NCBI GenBank assembly: GCA_945952315.1
Contig: CAMFIE010000001.1
Coordinates: 248,001 to 312,000, forward strand
Length of the DNA stretch: 64,000 nt
Reading direction: 5' to 3'
Source of the DNA: an uncultured Rhizobium sp.
GTDB lineage: Bacteria; Pseudomonadota; Alphaproteobacteria; Rhizobiales; Rhizobiaceae
A model generated the notes under the pieces. The model had not been told where the DNA came from. It searched no databases and worked only from the letters and a program-made list of their open reading frames with translations. The position numbers were made by a program, and so were the translations under genes. Below, in pieces: positions 1-7,140 of this stretch; the first letter of the stretch is position 1; each line of letters begins with the position of its first letter.

Positions 1-690
1 TGCAAGGAAAATGCAGGCGCCGATCAGCTCGTCGACCTGGCCCCAGCGGCCTGCGGGCGTGCGCTTTTCCAGCCAGGCGGAAAAGGCCGGATCATTGACC
101 AGCGCGGCATTCAGCGGCGTCACGAAATAGCCGGGCGCTATCGCATTGCATTGCAGGCCATGCTTTGCCCAGTCGGTTGCCATGCCCTTTGTGAGATTGG
201 CAACGGCACCCTTGGTCGCCGTATAGGGCGCAATCGACGGGCGCGCGAGTGCGGACTGGACGCTTGCAATATTGATGATCTTGCCTTTGCCGCGGCCGAT
301 CATGTGGCGGGCAACTGCCTGCCCGACATGGAAAACCGACGCGATATTGGTCTGCAGCAGCTTTTCGAAGGCGTCAGCGGGAAAATCTTCAAGCGGTGCG
401 CGGTGTTGCATGCCTGCATTGTTGACAAGAATGTCGATTGAACCGCTTTCTGTCTCGAAGCGGTCTATGGCGCTGCGCGCTGCCTGATGATCGGTCACAT
501 CGAAAGCAAGCGTTTCGGTGCCTTCGGGCAACAATTTCAAGGCCTCTTGAAGCTTGGCCGGGTCGCGGCCGTTCAGCACCACGCGAGCGCCAGCCGCCGA
601 AAGACCGCGCGCCAGCGCAAGCCCGATGCCTTGCGACGAGCCGGTCACCAGAGCCCGGCGACCTGTGAGGTTGAAAAGTTCGAGAGACAT
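1..690 (-). CDS. idnO: Gluconate 5-dehydrogenase (SDR family), partial at window edge
   Basis: Classical short-chain dehydrogenase, probably reducing 5-keto-D-gluconate to D-gluconate with NAD(P)H in the cytoplasm. The ATG (complement of 688-690) follows a GGAGGAATTCC ribosome site. The protein opens with MSLELFNLTGRRALVTG; the cofactor loop TGSSQGIG starts near residue 16, an NNAG motif follows, and the catalytic YTATK is Y156/K160. The frame is open for 230 codons to the window edge; the family is about 254 residues, so roughly the last 24 are missing. It is divergent from a dehydrogenase-idnD pair across a 98-bp promoter region holding a palindromic operator. With idnD next door this gives the two oxidoreductases of L-idonate catabolism. 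SDR substrate specificity cannot be read with certainty; context supports IdnO. Confidence 0.8.
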   Translation of the reverse strand, partial: MSLELFNLTGRRALVTGSSQGIGLALARGLSAAGARVVLNGRDPAKLQEALKLLPEGTETLAFDVTDHQAARSAIDRFETESGSIDILVNNAGMQHRAPLEDFPADAFEKLLQTNIASVFHVGQAVARHMIGRGKGKIINIASVQSALARPSIAPYTATKGAVANLTKGMATDWAKHGLQCNAIAPGYFVTPLNAALVNDPAFSAWLEKRTPAGRWGQVDELIGACIFLA

Positions 691-736
691 GGAATTCCTC
701 CGTTTTTTGTCTCGACAAACACCGTCAAGACCGTTT

Positions 737-752
737 ATGTTATCGATAACAT
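737..752. promoter_or_regulatory. Palindromic operator in the idnO / dehydrogenase-idnD divergent promoter
   Basis: Perfect 16-bp palindrome ATGTTATCGATAACAT, midway between the idnO start (690) and the GTG start at 789. The same 14-bp core recurs at 3248-3261 in the second divergent promoter of the block. A palindrome with a central CG and TAA-type arms resembles operators of LacI-family regulators such as GntR/IdnR. No LacI-type gene lies in the window, so the cognate regulator is inferred to be outside it. Confidence 0.75.
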
Positions 753-788
753 TTGCTGTCAAGTTGTTTCCTTGGGAGGAAAGCCAAA

Positions 789-1736
789 GTGACGAAGCCC
801 GAAATCCTGCAGGTTGGTCCCTATCCGGCATGGGATGAGGAGCCGCTGAATGCGGCCTTTGCGATGCACCGCTATTTCGAGGCGGCAGACCGGGAGGCTT
901 TCCTTGCAGAGGTTGGCCCGCGCATTCGCGCCATCGCCACGCGCGGCGAGCTCGGGGCGAACCGCGCCATGATCGAGGCCTGTCCGAAACTCGAGCTGAT
1001 CTCGGTCTATGGCGTCGGCTATGATGCGGTCGATCTTGCTGCCTGCCGCGAGCGCGGCATCCGGGTTACCAACACGCCGGATGTGCTCACCAATGACGTG
1101 GCCGATCTTGGGGTCGCCATGATGCTGGTTCAATCGCGCGGCATGATTGGTGCCGAACGTTGGGTACGGGACGGCAGCTGGGCCGCGAAAGGGCTTTACC
1201 CGTTGCAGCGCAAGGTCTGGGGCCGACGCGCCGGCATTCTGGGCCTTGGCCGTATCGGAATGGAAGTGGCCCGTCGGCTGAAGGGCTTCGGCATGCAGAT
1301 TTCCTATTCGAGCCGGAGCCCGAAACCGGAAGCGGATGGCCTTGCCTATGTTGCCGATCCGGTGGAACTCGCGCGTCAGTCGGACTTCCTGTTCGTCACG
1401 CTTGCGGCATCGGCAGCCACCCGGCATATCGTCGGGCGTGAGGTCATTGCGGCGCTTGGGCCGGAAGGGATGCTGATCAACATATCGCGCGCTTCCAATA
1501 TTGATGAAGATGCGCTGCTCGAAGCGCTGGAGACGAAGGCGCTCGGGTCTGCGGCACTTGACGTCTTCGAAGGTGAGCCCCGCCTCAATCCGCGTTTCCT
1601 CGCGCTCGACAATGTGCTTCTGCAGCCGCACCATGCCTCCGGAACGGTCGAGACGCGCAAGGCGATGGGTCAGCTTCTTCGTGACAATCTGACGGCACAT
1701 TTTTCCGGGGCGGCGCTTCTGACGCCGGTTCTGTGA
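789..1736 (+). CDS. D-isomer-specific 2-hydroxyacid dehydrogenase (hydroxypyruvate/2-keto acid reductase type)
   Basis: NAD(P)H-dependent 2-hydroxyacid dehydrogenase of 315 residues, the normal length for GhrB-like glyoxylate/hydroxypyruvate or 2-ketogluconate reductases. The Rossmann loop is GLGRIG in the middle of the protein, and the catalytic triad of the family is present: R234 (in INISRAS), E263 (in FEGEP) and H281 (in QPHHASG). I chose the GTG at 789 because GGGAGGA lies 8 bases upstream; an in-frame start at 753 would read through the operator-promoter region. It is 10 bp upstream of idnD and probably co-transcribed with it. The shared operator suggests a role in ketogluconate or ketoidonate metabolism; the exact 2-keto acid is unknown. 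Confidence 0.85.
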   Translation: MTKPEILQVGPYPAWDEEPLNAAFAMHRYFEAADREAFLAEVGPRIRAIATRGELGANRAMIEACPKLELISVYGVGYDAVDLAACRERGIRVTNTPDVLTNDVADLGVAMMLVQSRGMIGAERWVRDGSWAAKGLYPLQRKVWGRRAGILGLGRIGMEVARRLKGFGMQISYSSRSPKPEADGLAYVADPVELARQSDFLFVTLAASAATRHIVGREVIAALGPEGMLINISRASNIDEDALLEALETKALGSAALDVFEGEPRLNPRFLALDNVLLQPHHASGTVETRKAMGQLLRDNLTAHFSGAALLTPVL

Positions 1737-1746
1737 GGGCAGGTTC

Positions 1747-2778
1747 ATGAAGGTAATTGTGGCACATGCGGCAAAGGATGTCCGCATCGAAGAACGGCCG
1801 GAAGAGATGCCGGGTCCGGGCGAGGTGCGGTTACGGCTTGCGACCGGAGGGGTCTGCGGCTCGGACCTGCATTACTACAATCACGGCGGCTTCGGCTCCG
1901 TGCGCCTCAAGGAGCCGATGATCCTGGGCCATGAGGTTTCCGCCCATGTGGAGCGGCTGGGCGAAGGGGTTTCCGGTCTTGCCATCGGACAGCTGGTCGC
2001 TGTTTCTCCTTCCCGTCCGTGCCGCCATTGCCGCTATTGTCTGACGGGCCTGCCGAACCAGTGTCTCAACATGCGGTTTTATGGCAGCGCCATGCCCTTC
2101 CCGCATATCCAGGGCGCTTTTCGCGAGATTCTGGTGGCGGATGCGATCCAGTGCGTGCCGGCCGATGGTCTGACGCCGGGTGAAGCGGCGATGGCCGAGC
2201 CGCTGGCGGTGACACTGCATGCGACGCGGCGCGCAGGCGAATTGCTGGGCCGCCGGGTGCTGGTAACCGGTTGCGGCCCGATCGGACTTCTGAGCATTCT
2301 CTCGGCACGACGGGCAGGGGCAGGGGAAATCGTCGCCACGGATCTCTCGAGCTTCACGCTTGCCATGGCGCTGAAGGCCGGGGCCGACCGGGTGATCAAT
2401 TCAAGGGAAGAGCCGGAAGCGCTTTCCGCCTACGGGGTGGATAAAGGAACATTCGATGTGCTCTACGAATGTTCGGGTGCAGCGTCGGCACTTGCGGCAG
2501 GGATTGCGGCCCTGAAGCCGCGCGGCGTGATAGTCCAGCTCGGGCTTGGTGGCGACATGTCGCTGCCGATGATGGCGATCACCGCAAAGGAGCTGGAACT
2601 GCGTGGCTCGTTCCGCTTCCATGAAGAATTCGCAACCGGTGTCGGTCTGATGCAGAAGGGGCTGATCGACGTCAAGCCGCTGATCACCCATACGGTTCCG
2701 CTTGCTAATGCGCTCACGGCCTTCGAGATCGCCTCGGACCGGTCACGGGCCATGAAAGCGCAGATCACCTTCACCTAA
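1747..2778 (+). CDS. idnD: L-idonate 5-dehydrogenase (zinc-dependent MDR family)
   Basis: Oxidises L-idonate to 5-keto-D-gluconate with NAD(P)+. At 343 residues it matches IdnD in length and in diagnostic blocks: catalytic zinc ligands C37 (GVCGSDLHYY) and H62/E63 (GHEV), structural zinc cysteines C92, C95, C98 and C106, the MRFYGSAMPFPH block typical of IdnD rather than other sorbitol or threonine dehydrogenases, a nucleotide-binding GCGPIG loop, and ELRGSFRF near the C-terminus. It follows the 2-hydroxyacid dehydrogenase by 10 bp and converges on the GlcG-like pseudogene. Together with idnO it completes conversion of L-idonate to gluconate. Confidence 0.9.
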   Translation: MKVIVAHAAKDVRIEERPEEMPGPGEVRLRLATGGVCGSDLHYYNHGGFGSVRLKEPMILGHEVSAHVERLGEGVSGLAIGQLVAVSPSRPCRHCRYCLTGLPNQCLNMRFYGSAMPFPHIQGAFREILVADAIQCVPADGLTPGEAAMAEPLAVTLHATRRAGELLGRRVLVTGCGPIGLLSILSARRAGAGEIVATDLSSFTLAMALKAGADRVINSREEPEALSAYGVDKGTFDVLYECSGAASALAAGIAALKPRGVIVQLGLGGDMSLPMMAITAKELELRGSFRFHEEFATGVGLMQKGLIDVKPLITHTVPLANALTAFEIASDRSRAMKAQITFT

Positions 2779-2796
2779 AGGTTGAGGCGAGGCTGG

Positions 2797-3214
2797 TCAG
2801 ACTGCAGCGCCGATTGCTGCAAGGGCCGCTTTTGCCACGTCTTCGTCCTGTTCGCCCGAGCCCGAACCAACGCCGATGCCGCCGAGGAGGACGCCGTCGA
2901 TGCGGATGGGTAGTCCGCCCCGCAAGGCGGTTGCTTCCCCCTTTGGTCGCCGCTGCAAGGAGAAGCCGTGCATGCTCCGGAACACTGTTGCTTGCTGCAC
3001 CAATCGAGGCCGCCGTGTGTGCCTTGGCGAGCGCACTCTTGATCGACAGATAGCGTGAGCCCGTCATGCGAAAGCTTGCGAGCTCCACGCCACTTCCATC
3101 CACGATGGCAATGCATTGCGGTTGACCCATGGCCTTTGCGGCAGCGATTGCCGCCTGCAGCAGGTTGAACACGCCGTCGTCGGTCAATTTCACGCTTGTC
3201 TCGGTAAAGCCCAT
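2797..3214 (-). pseudogene. GlcG/HbpS-type heme-binding-like protein, frameshifted
   Basis: Two reading frames together make one GlcG/HbpS-family (DUF336) protein. From the ATG at 3214 the first frame gives MGFTETSVKLTDDGVF, an IAIVDGSG block and SNSVPEHARLLLA. The conserved second half, GGLPIRIDG, GGIGVGSGSGEQDEDVA and AKAALAAIGAAV, is in the frame shifted by one base and ends at 2797. The switch lies at about 2920-2932; skipping one base there restores a continuous protein of about 138 residues. Without correction the first frame runs into unrelated Arg-rich sequence to 2771. It is divergent from the gluconolactonase gene across the second operator. It is either a recent pseudogene or a one-base sequence error. 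Confidence 0.75.
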
Positions 3215-3247
3215 GGCCCTATTCCTGTTTACGCGGTTCGGGGTTTC

Positions 3248-3261
3248 TGTTATCGATAACA
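3248..3261. promoter_or_regulatory. Second copy of the idn-type palindromic operator
   Basis: TGTTATCGATAACA, identical in 14 bases to the core at 737-752, sits in the 77-bp gap between the GlcG-like gene (start 3214, minus) and the gluconolactonase gene (start 3292, plus). The repeated site makes 1-4.2 kb a likely single regulon under one LacI-type regulator that is not encoded here. Confidence 0.72.
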
Positions 3262-3291
3262 TAGTCTTTTGGCGGCAGGAGAAAAAGCGCG

Positions 3292-4182
3292 ATGTCGTTC
3301 TTCGAAGTGGTCGATCCGGTCTTTTCCACCTTTGTGATGGGCAATGCGCCCGTCAAGGAAATTGCCAGTGGCTTCGACTGGGTGGAAGGGCCTGTCTGGT
3401 TCGGCGATCAGAATTGCCTGCTGTTTTCCGATATCCCGAACAACCGTATCATGCGCCATATTCCGGGCGTCGGAACCAGCGTGTTTCGTGCACCGTCGAA
3501 TTTTGCGAATGGCCATACCCGTGACCGCGAGGGCAGACTGGTCTCGTGCGAACATGGCACACGCCGGGTGACCCGGACCGAACTGGATGGCTCTATCACC
3601 GTGATTGCTGACAGTTTTGAAGGCAAGCGCCTGAATTCACCGAATGACGTGATCGTCGCCTCCGATGGGGCGATCTGGTTCAGCGACCCGCATTACGGCA
3701 TCATGACCAATTATGAAGGCTTCCGCAGCGAACAGGAATTGCCCTGCAATGTCTATCGTGTCGATCCGTCGGGCAAGATCCGCGCAGTGCTGACGGATTT
3801 CAACTGCCCGAATGGACTGGCCTTCAGCCCGGATGAGAGCAGGCTTTATGTCGCTGATACCGGCCGGATGTTTACCGATGATCCGCAGCATATTCGCGTC
3901 TTCACTGTAGGGAGCGACTTTTCGCTCTCCGGAGGAGAGGTCTTTCATGTGATCCGGCCGGGCTGCGCCGATGGCATGCGGCTGGATAGCGAGGGCAATC
4001 TCTGGTCATCGGCAGGTGATGGTGTGCATTGCATCGCGCCAGACGGTCGCCTGCTCGGAAAGCTCCTTGTGCCGGAGACCGTTTCCAATATCTGCTTCGG
4101 TGGACGCGGACGCCACCAGCTGTTCATCACCGCCACGACCCGAGTCTATGCCATTTCGCTGAACCGGCAGGGCGCGCGCTGA
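3292..4182 (+). CDS. SMP-30/gluconolactonase/LRE-family lactonase
   Basis: Six-bladed beta-propeller sugar lactonase of 296 residues, within the family's usual 290-310. Metal-binding and propeller motifs are visible: VEGPVW with metal-ligand E32, LNSPNDVIV with the conserved Asn, WFSDPHYG, NGLAFSPDE and LYVADTG. The ATG has a good upstream GGCAGGAG. The enzyme would hydrolyse an aldonolactone (glucono- or idonolactone) to the free acid, feeding IdnD/IdnO; the shared operator supports this. There is no signal peptide, so it is cytoplasmic. The exact lactone is inferred. Confidence 0.85.
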   Translation: MSFFEVVDPVFSTFVMGNAPVKEIASGFDWVEGPVWFGDQNCLLFSDIPNNRIMRHIPGVGTSVFRAPSNFANGHTRDREGRLVSCEHGTRRVTRTELDGSITVIADSFEGKRLNSPNDVIVASDGAIWFSDPHYGIMTNYEGFRSEQELPCNVYRVDPSGKIRAVLTDFNCPNGLAFSPDESRLYVADTGRMFTDDPQHIRVFTVGSDFSLSGGEVFHVIRPGCADGMRLDSEGNLWSSAGDGVHCIAPDGRLLGKLLVPETVSNICFGGRGRHQLFITATTRVYAISLNRQGAR

Positions 4183-4201
4183 TTTTTTGAACTGAGGGAA
4201 A

Positions 4202-4870
4202 TCAGAGTTTTACCCCGCGTCGCAACCCGTCGATCCAGCCGTGGCAGATGCGGATGCCGTCTTCGGGCGCAAAACTGTTGGGGTTGAGGCACCAGGCAAG
4301 CCACAGCCCGTCCATGATCGCGGTGAAGGAAATCGCCGTCAGCTTCTCGTCGCCGATCTCGAACCCTTCTTCCCGGGCGACATCGGCAATCAGCGTCCCG
4401 ACGGTCGAGAGGTAGCCCGAATATTCGTTCTTCTGGGCTGCACTCATGCGCGGCGAATGCAGGATCAGCCCCCAGAACACCACCCAGACACCGAGCACAT
4501 CCTTGTCGAACAGCATCGGCGAGAACGAAACGTCGATGAAGGCGTTCAGCCGGTCCCTCGGCCTTTCGCCTGCCGCCTCGACGGCCTGCATGATCTGGCT
4601 CATCAGTCCTTCGGACATGATATCGAAGGCATAGGCGACCAGTTCGTTGATCTCGCCGAAGTGATGGGTGATCAAACCCTGCGTCACACCCGCCTCGGCT
4701 GCGACCTGCCTCAGCGACACGCCCGCATTGCCATTGCGCAGGATACAGCGCAGCGCCGCTTCACCCAGTTGCCGACGCCGCTCCTCCGGCGCCTCCCTTC
4801 GAAAGCGGGCGCGCGGTCGCTCTGGCTGGGGTGCCCGCAGCTGCCTTTTCCTTCTCAGATCGCTGTCCAT
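4202..4870 (-). CDS. TetR/AcrR regulator, BetI-like
   Basis: 222-residue repressor. After a basic N-terminal stretch the helix-turn-helix reads VSLRQVAAEAGVTQGLITHHF, a TetR DNA-binding domain; the C-terminal domain (SFTAIMDGLWLAWCLNP) is of the type found in BetI, the choline/betaine repressor. It is divergent from the flavoprotein operon beginning at 5027, and a 20-bp inverted repeat lies in the 156-bp gap, so it most likely represses that operon and itself. The ligand is probably the imported N-methylated compound or a product, by analogy with BetI (inference). The ribosome site before this ATG is weak. Confidence 0.85.
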   Translation of the reverse strand: MDSDLRRKRQLRAPQPERPRARFRREAPEERRRQLGEAALRCILRNGNAGVSLRQVAAEAGVTQGLITHHFGEINELVAYAFDIMSEGLMSQIMQAVEAAGERPRDRLNAFIDVSFSPMLFDKDVLGVWVVFWGLILHSPRMSAAQKNEYSGYLSTVGTLIADVAREEGFEIGDEKLTAISFTAIMDGLWLAWCLNPNSFAPEDGIRICHGWIDGLRRGVKL

Positions 4871-4918
4871 GCTTGCGAAAATCTTTCAATATATTGATTT
4901 AAAAAGGATTTTAAGAGT

Positions 4919-4938
4919 AATTATCCGATCCGATAATT
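4919..4938. promoter_or_regulatory. Inverted repeat, probable TetR operator
   Basis: AATTATC-N6-GATAATT, perfect 7-bp arms, in the AT-rich gap between the TetR gene and the divergent flavoprotein operon. Size and symmetry fit a TetR-family operator. No experimental motif is known to me for this regulator. Confidence 0.55.
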
Positions 4939-5026
4939 TCTCTTGCGCATCCTCTCTTTCCTTCTTAAAGTTTCCACCAAAGGCGACCCAAAAACAAGGC
5001 GCCGGGGAACAGCAGGGACGGAATAG

Positions 5027-7129
5027 ATGGCGCGCGACAGCCGTTACGATATTCTTTTCGAGCCAGTAAAGATCGGCCCGGTCACAGCGCCGAACCGTTT
5101 CTATCAGGTGCCGCATGCAAGTGGCATGACGAATGCACTGCCCCGGGTGCGGGCCGCCTTTCGCGGGATGAAGGCGGAAGGAGGCTGGGGTGTGATCTGC
5201 ACCGGTGCCTGCTCGGTCGATCCGTCTTCCGACGATGCGCCGCTGCCCTTTGCTTCGCTCTGGGATGCCAATGACATTCGCGCCCATGCGTTGACCACCG
5301 AGGCCGTGCATGAACATGGTGCGCTCGCAGGCGTCGAGCTCTGGCACGGGGGCGCATCGGTGATGAACCGTGCGAGCCGCCTTGCCCCGCTTTCGCCCTC
5401 CGGCATTCCGTGGATGGCCACCCATGTCGGCTTCATGGGCAACCTGCGCCCGCGGATCATGGACAAGTCCGATATCCGTGCCGTTCTGAAATGGCAGGCG
5501 GAAGGCGCGCGCAAGGCCCGCGAGGCCGGGTTCGACATCGTCTATGTCTATGCCGGCATGGGTTATCTCGGCTACGAATTCCTGCTGCCGGAATACAATC
5601 ACCGCACGGATGAGTATGGCGGCTCGATCGAAAACCGCGTGCGCTTCGTGCGCGAGCTGATCGAAGTGACCAAGGATGCCGTTGGCAAGGATTGTGGCGT
5701 GGCGCTGCGCGTTTCGCTCGAGGAGCTTCGCGGCCGCCCTGGCCGCAATCTGCCGAGCGAGGCGCATGAGCTGATCGAACTGCTTTCAGATGTGCCGGAT
5801 CTCTTCGATGTGAAGATGGACAGTTCACCCACCGATTGCTCCGCCTCCCGTTTTACCGGAGAAGGCAGCCATGAGCCGGTGATTGATTTTGTGAAAAGCC
5901 TGACGAAAAAACCGGTCGTGGGCGTTGGACGCTTCACCTCGCCGGATACGATGGTGTCGCAGATCCGGCGCGGCGTGCTCGATTTGATCGGTGGCGCTCG
6001 GCCATCGATTGCCGATCCGTTCCTGCCCGCAAAGATCCGCGAAGGCCGGGTGGATGAAATCCGCGAATGCATCGGCTGCAACATCTGCATTTCGAGCTGG
6101 CATGATGGCGTGCCCGTGCGCTGCACGCAGAACCCGACCGCTGGCGAGGAATGGCGACGCGGCTGGCATCCGGAGAAGGTTGCACCTGCCGCAAACAGGG
6201 AAAAAGTGCTGGTGATCGGCGGTGGGCCGGCAGGCCTTGAGGCCGCGCTGACACTCGGTCGGGCTGGCCATGACGTAACCGTTGCCGATGCCGGCAAGAG
6301 CTTTGGCGGAAGGCTTGCCTTCGAGCGCACCCTGCCGGGATTGTCCGCCTGGGGCCGGGTGGTCGATTACCGGCTTCAGCGCCTGCAGCAGATGCCGAAT
6401 GTGTCGCTCTATCTGGAAAGCAGGCTCGGTGTCGACGAGGTGATCGATCTCGCACCCGATCATGTTCTTCTGGCAACCGGTGCCAGCTGGACGAAGATGC
6501 TCTATTCCTCGATGGAGATTCCGGTTGGTACGCTTGCGCATCCCGCCGTTTTTACCCCCGATGATATCCGCGATGGGCGTCTGCCCGAAGGTCCGGTTCT
6601 CGTTTTCGACTTCGACAATTATTACTATGGTGGCGTTCTGGCTGAGCATCTGGCGCGCCAGGGGCTTTACGTTCACTATGCAACACCTGCCGGGCAGGCG
6701 TCTGCCTGGACGATCATGACCAACGAGCTGCCGCTGGTCGCCCGGGCGCTGAAGGATCGCAGCATTCCGGTCTCGACGCTTGCAAGCCTCACGGCTTTCG
6801 ATGGCGAAACGGCAACGCTTGCCAATCTCTTCACCGGTGAAGCGACCCGCCTTTCCTGCCGCTCGGTGCTGATAACCGGTCTTCGCCTACCGGATACAAC
6901 GCTTGCCGATGCCTTTGCGCAACGGGAGGCGGACTGGAAGGCGGCTGGCATCCGCTCGGTACGGATGATCGGCGATGCGCTTGCGCCCGGCGCGATCACC
7001 CATGCGGTTCACAGCGGGCATCTCGCCGCCCGGACTTTGGGAGAGGATCATGGCCATGCCGCCTACCGGCGGGATACGCCGATTGTCGATCGCGTCGAGG
7101 GCTTCTCCCTCCTTGCGGCCGCGCAATAG
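5027..7129 (+). CDS. Trimethylamine-dehydrogenase-like FMN/4Fe-4S/FAD-type oxidoreductase (N-demethylase candidate)
   Basis: 700-residue fusion of an old-yellow-enzyme TIM barrel (about 1-340), a 4Fe-4S cluster loop and a C-terminal dinucleotide-binding domain (VIGGGPAG near 396-403), the architecture of trimethylamine/dimethylamine dehydrogenase, 2,4-dienoyl-CoA reductase and N-methylproline demethylase. It is closest in motifs to TMADH: NRFYQVPH, GALAGVELWHGG, GFDIVYVY, ARPSIADPFLP, cluster cysteines C348, C351, C354 and C366, and RRGWHPEK. Two TMADH hallmarks differ: the cysteine that binds FMN covalently is Ala31 (VPHAS), and the TEYC segment contributing the aromatic substrate bowl reads TGAC. 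The cluster-proximal Trp (ISSW) is kept. It probably demethylates or oxidises a different N-methyl compound. First gene of the operon. Confidence 0.82.
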   Translation: MARDSRYDILFEPVKIGPVTAPNRFYQVPHASGMTNALPRVRAAFRGMKAEGGWGVICTGACSVDPSSDDAPLPFASLWDANDIRAHALTTEAVHEHGALAGVELWHGGASVMNRASRLAPLSPSGIPWMATHVGFMGNLRPRIMDKSDIRAVLKWQAEGARKAREAGFDIVYVYAGMGYLGYEFLLPEYNHRTDEYGGSIENRVRFVRELIEVTKDAVGKDCGVALRVSLEELRGRPGRNLPSEAHELIELLSDVPDLFDVKMDSSPTDCSASRFTGEGSHEPVIDFVKSLTKKPVVGVGRFTSPDTMVSQIRRGVLDLIGGARPSIADPFLPAKIREGRVDEIRECIGCNICISSWHDGVPVRCTQNPTAGEEWRRGWHPEKVAPAANREKVLVIGGGPAGLEAALTLGRAGHDVTVADAGKSFGGRLAFERTLPGLSAWGRVVDYRLQRLQQMPNVSLYLESRLGVDEVIDLAPDHVLLATGASWTKMLYSSMEIPVGTLAHPAVFTPDDIRDGRLPEGPVLVFDFDNYYYGGVLAEHLARQGLYVHYATPAGQASAWTIMTNELPLVARALKDRSIPVSTLASLTAFDGETATLANLFTGEATRLSCRSVLITGLRLPDTTLADAFAQREADWKAAGIRSVRMIGDALAPGAITHAVHSGHLAARTLGEDHGHAAYRRDTPIVDRVEGFSLLAAAQ

Positions 7130-7140
7130 GAGCCCTGATC

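Noticed and set aside
759-1787. 342-codon minus-strand frame over the 2-hydroxyacid dehydrogenase
   Set aside because: Basic, motif-less antisense frame; the plus strand encodes a complete dehydrogenase with catalytic residues.
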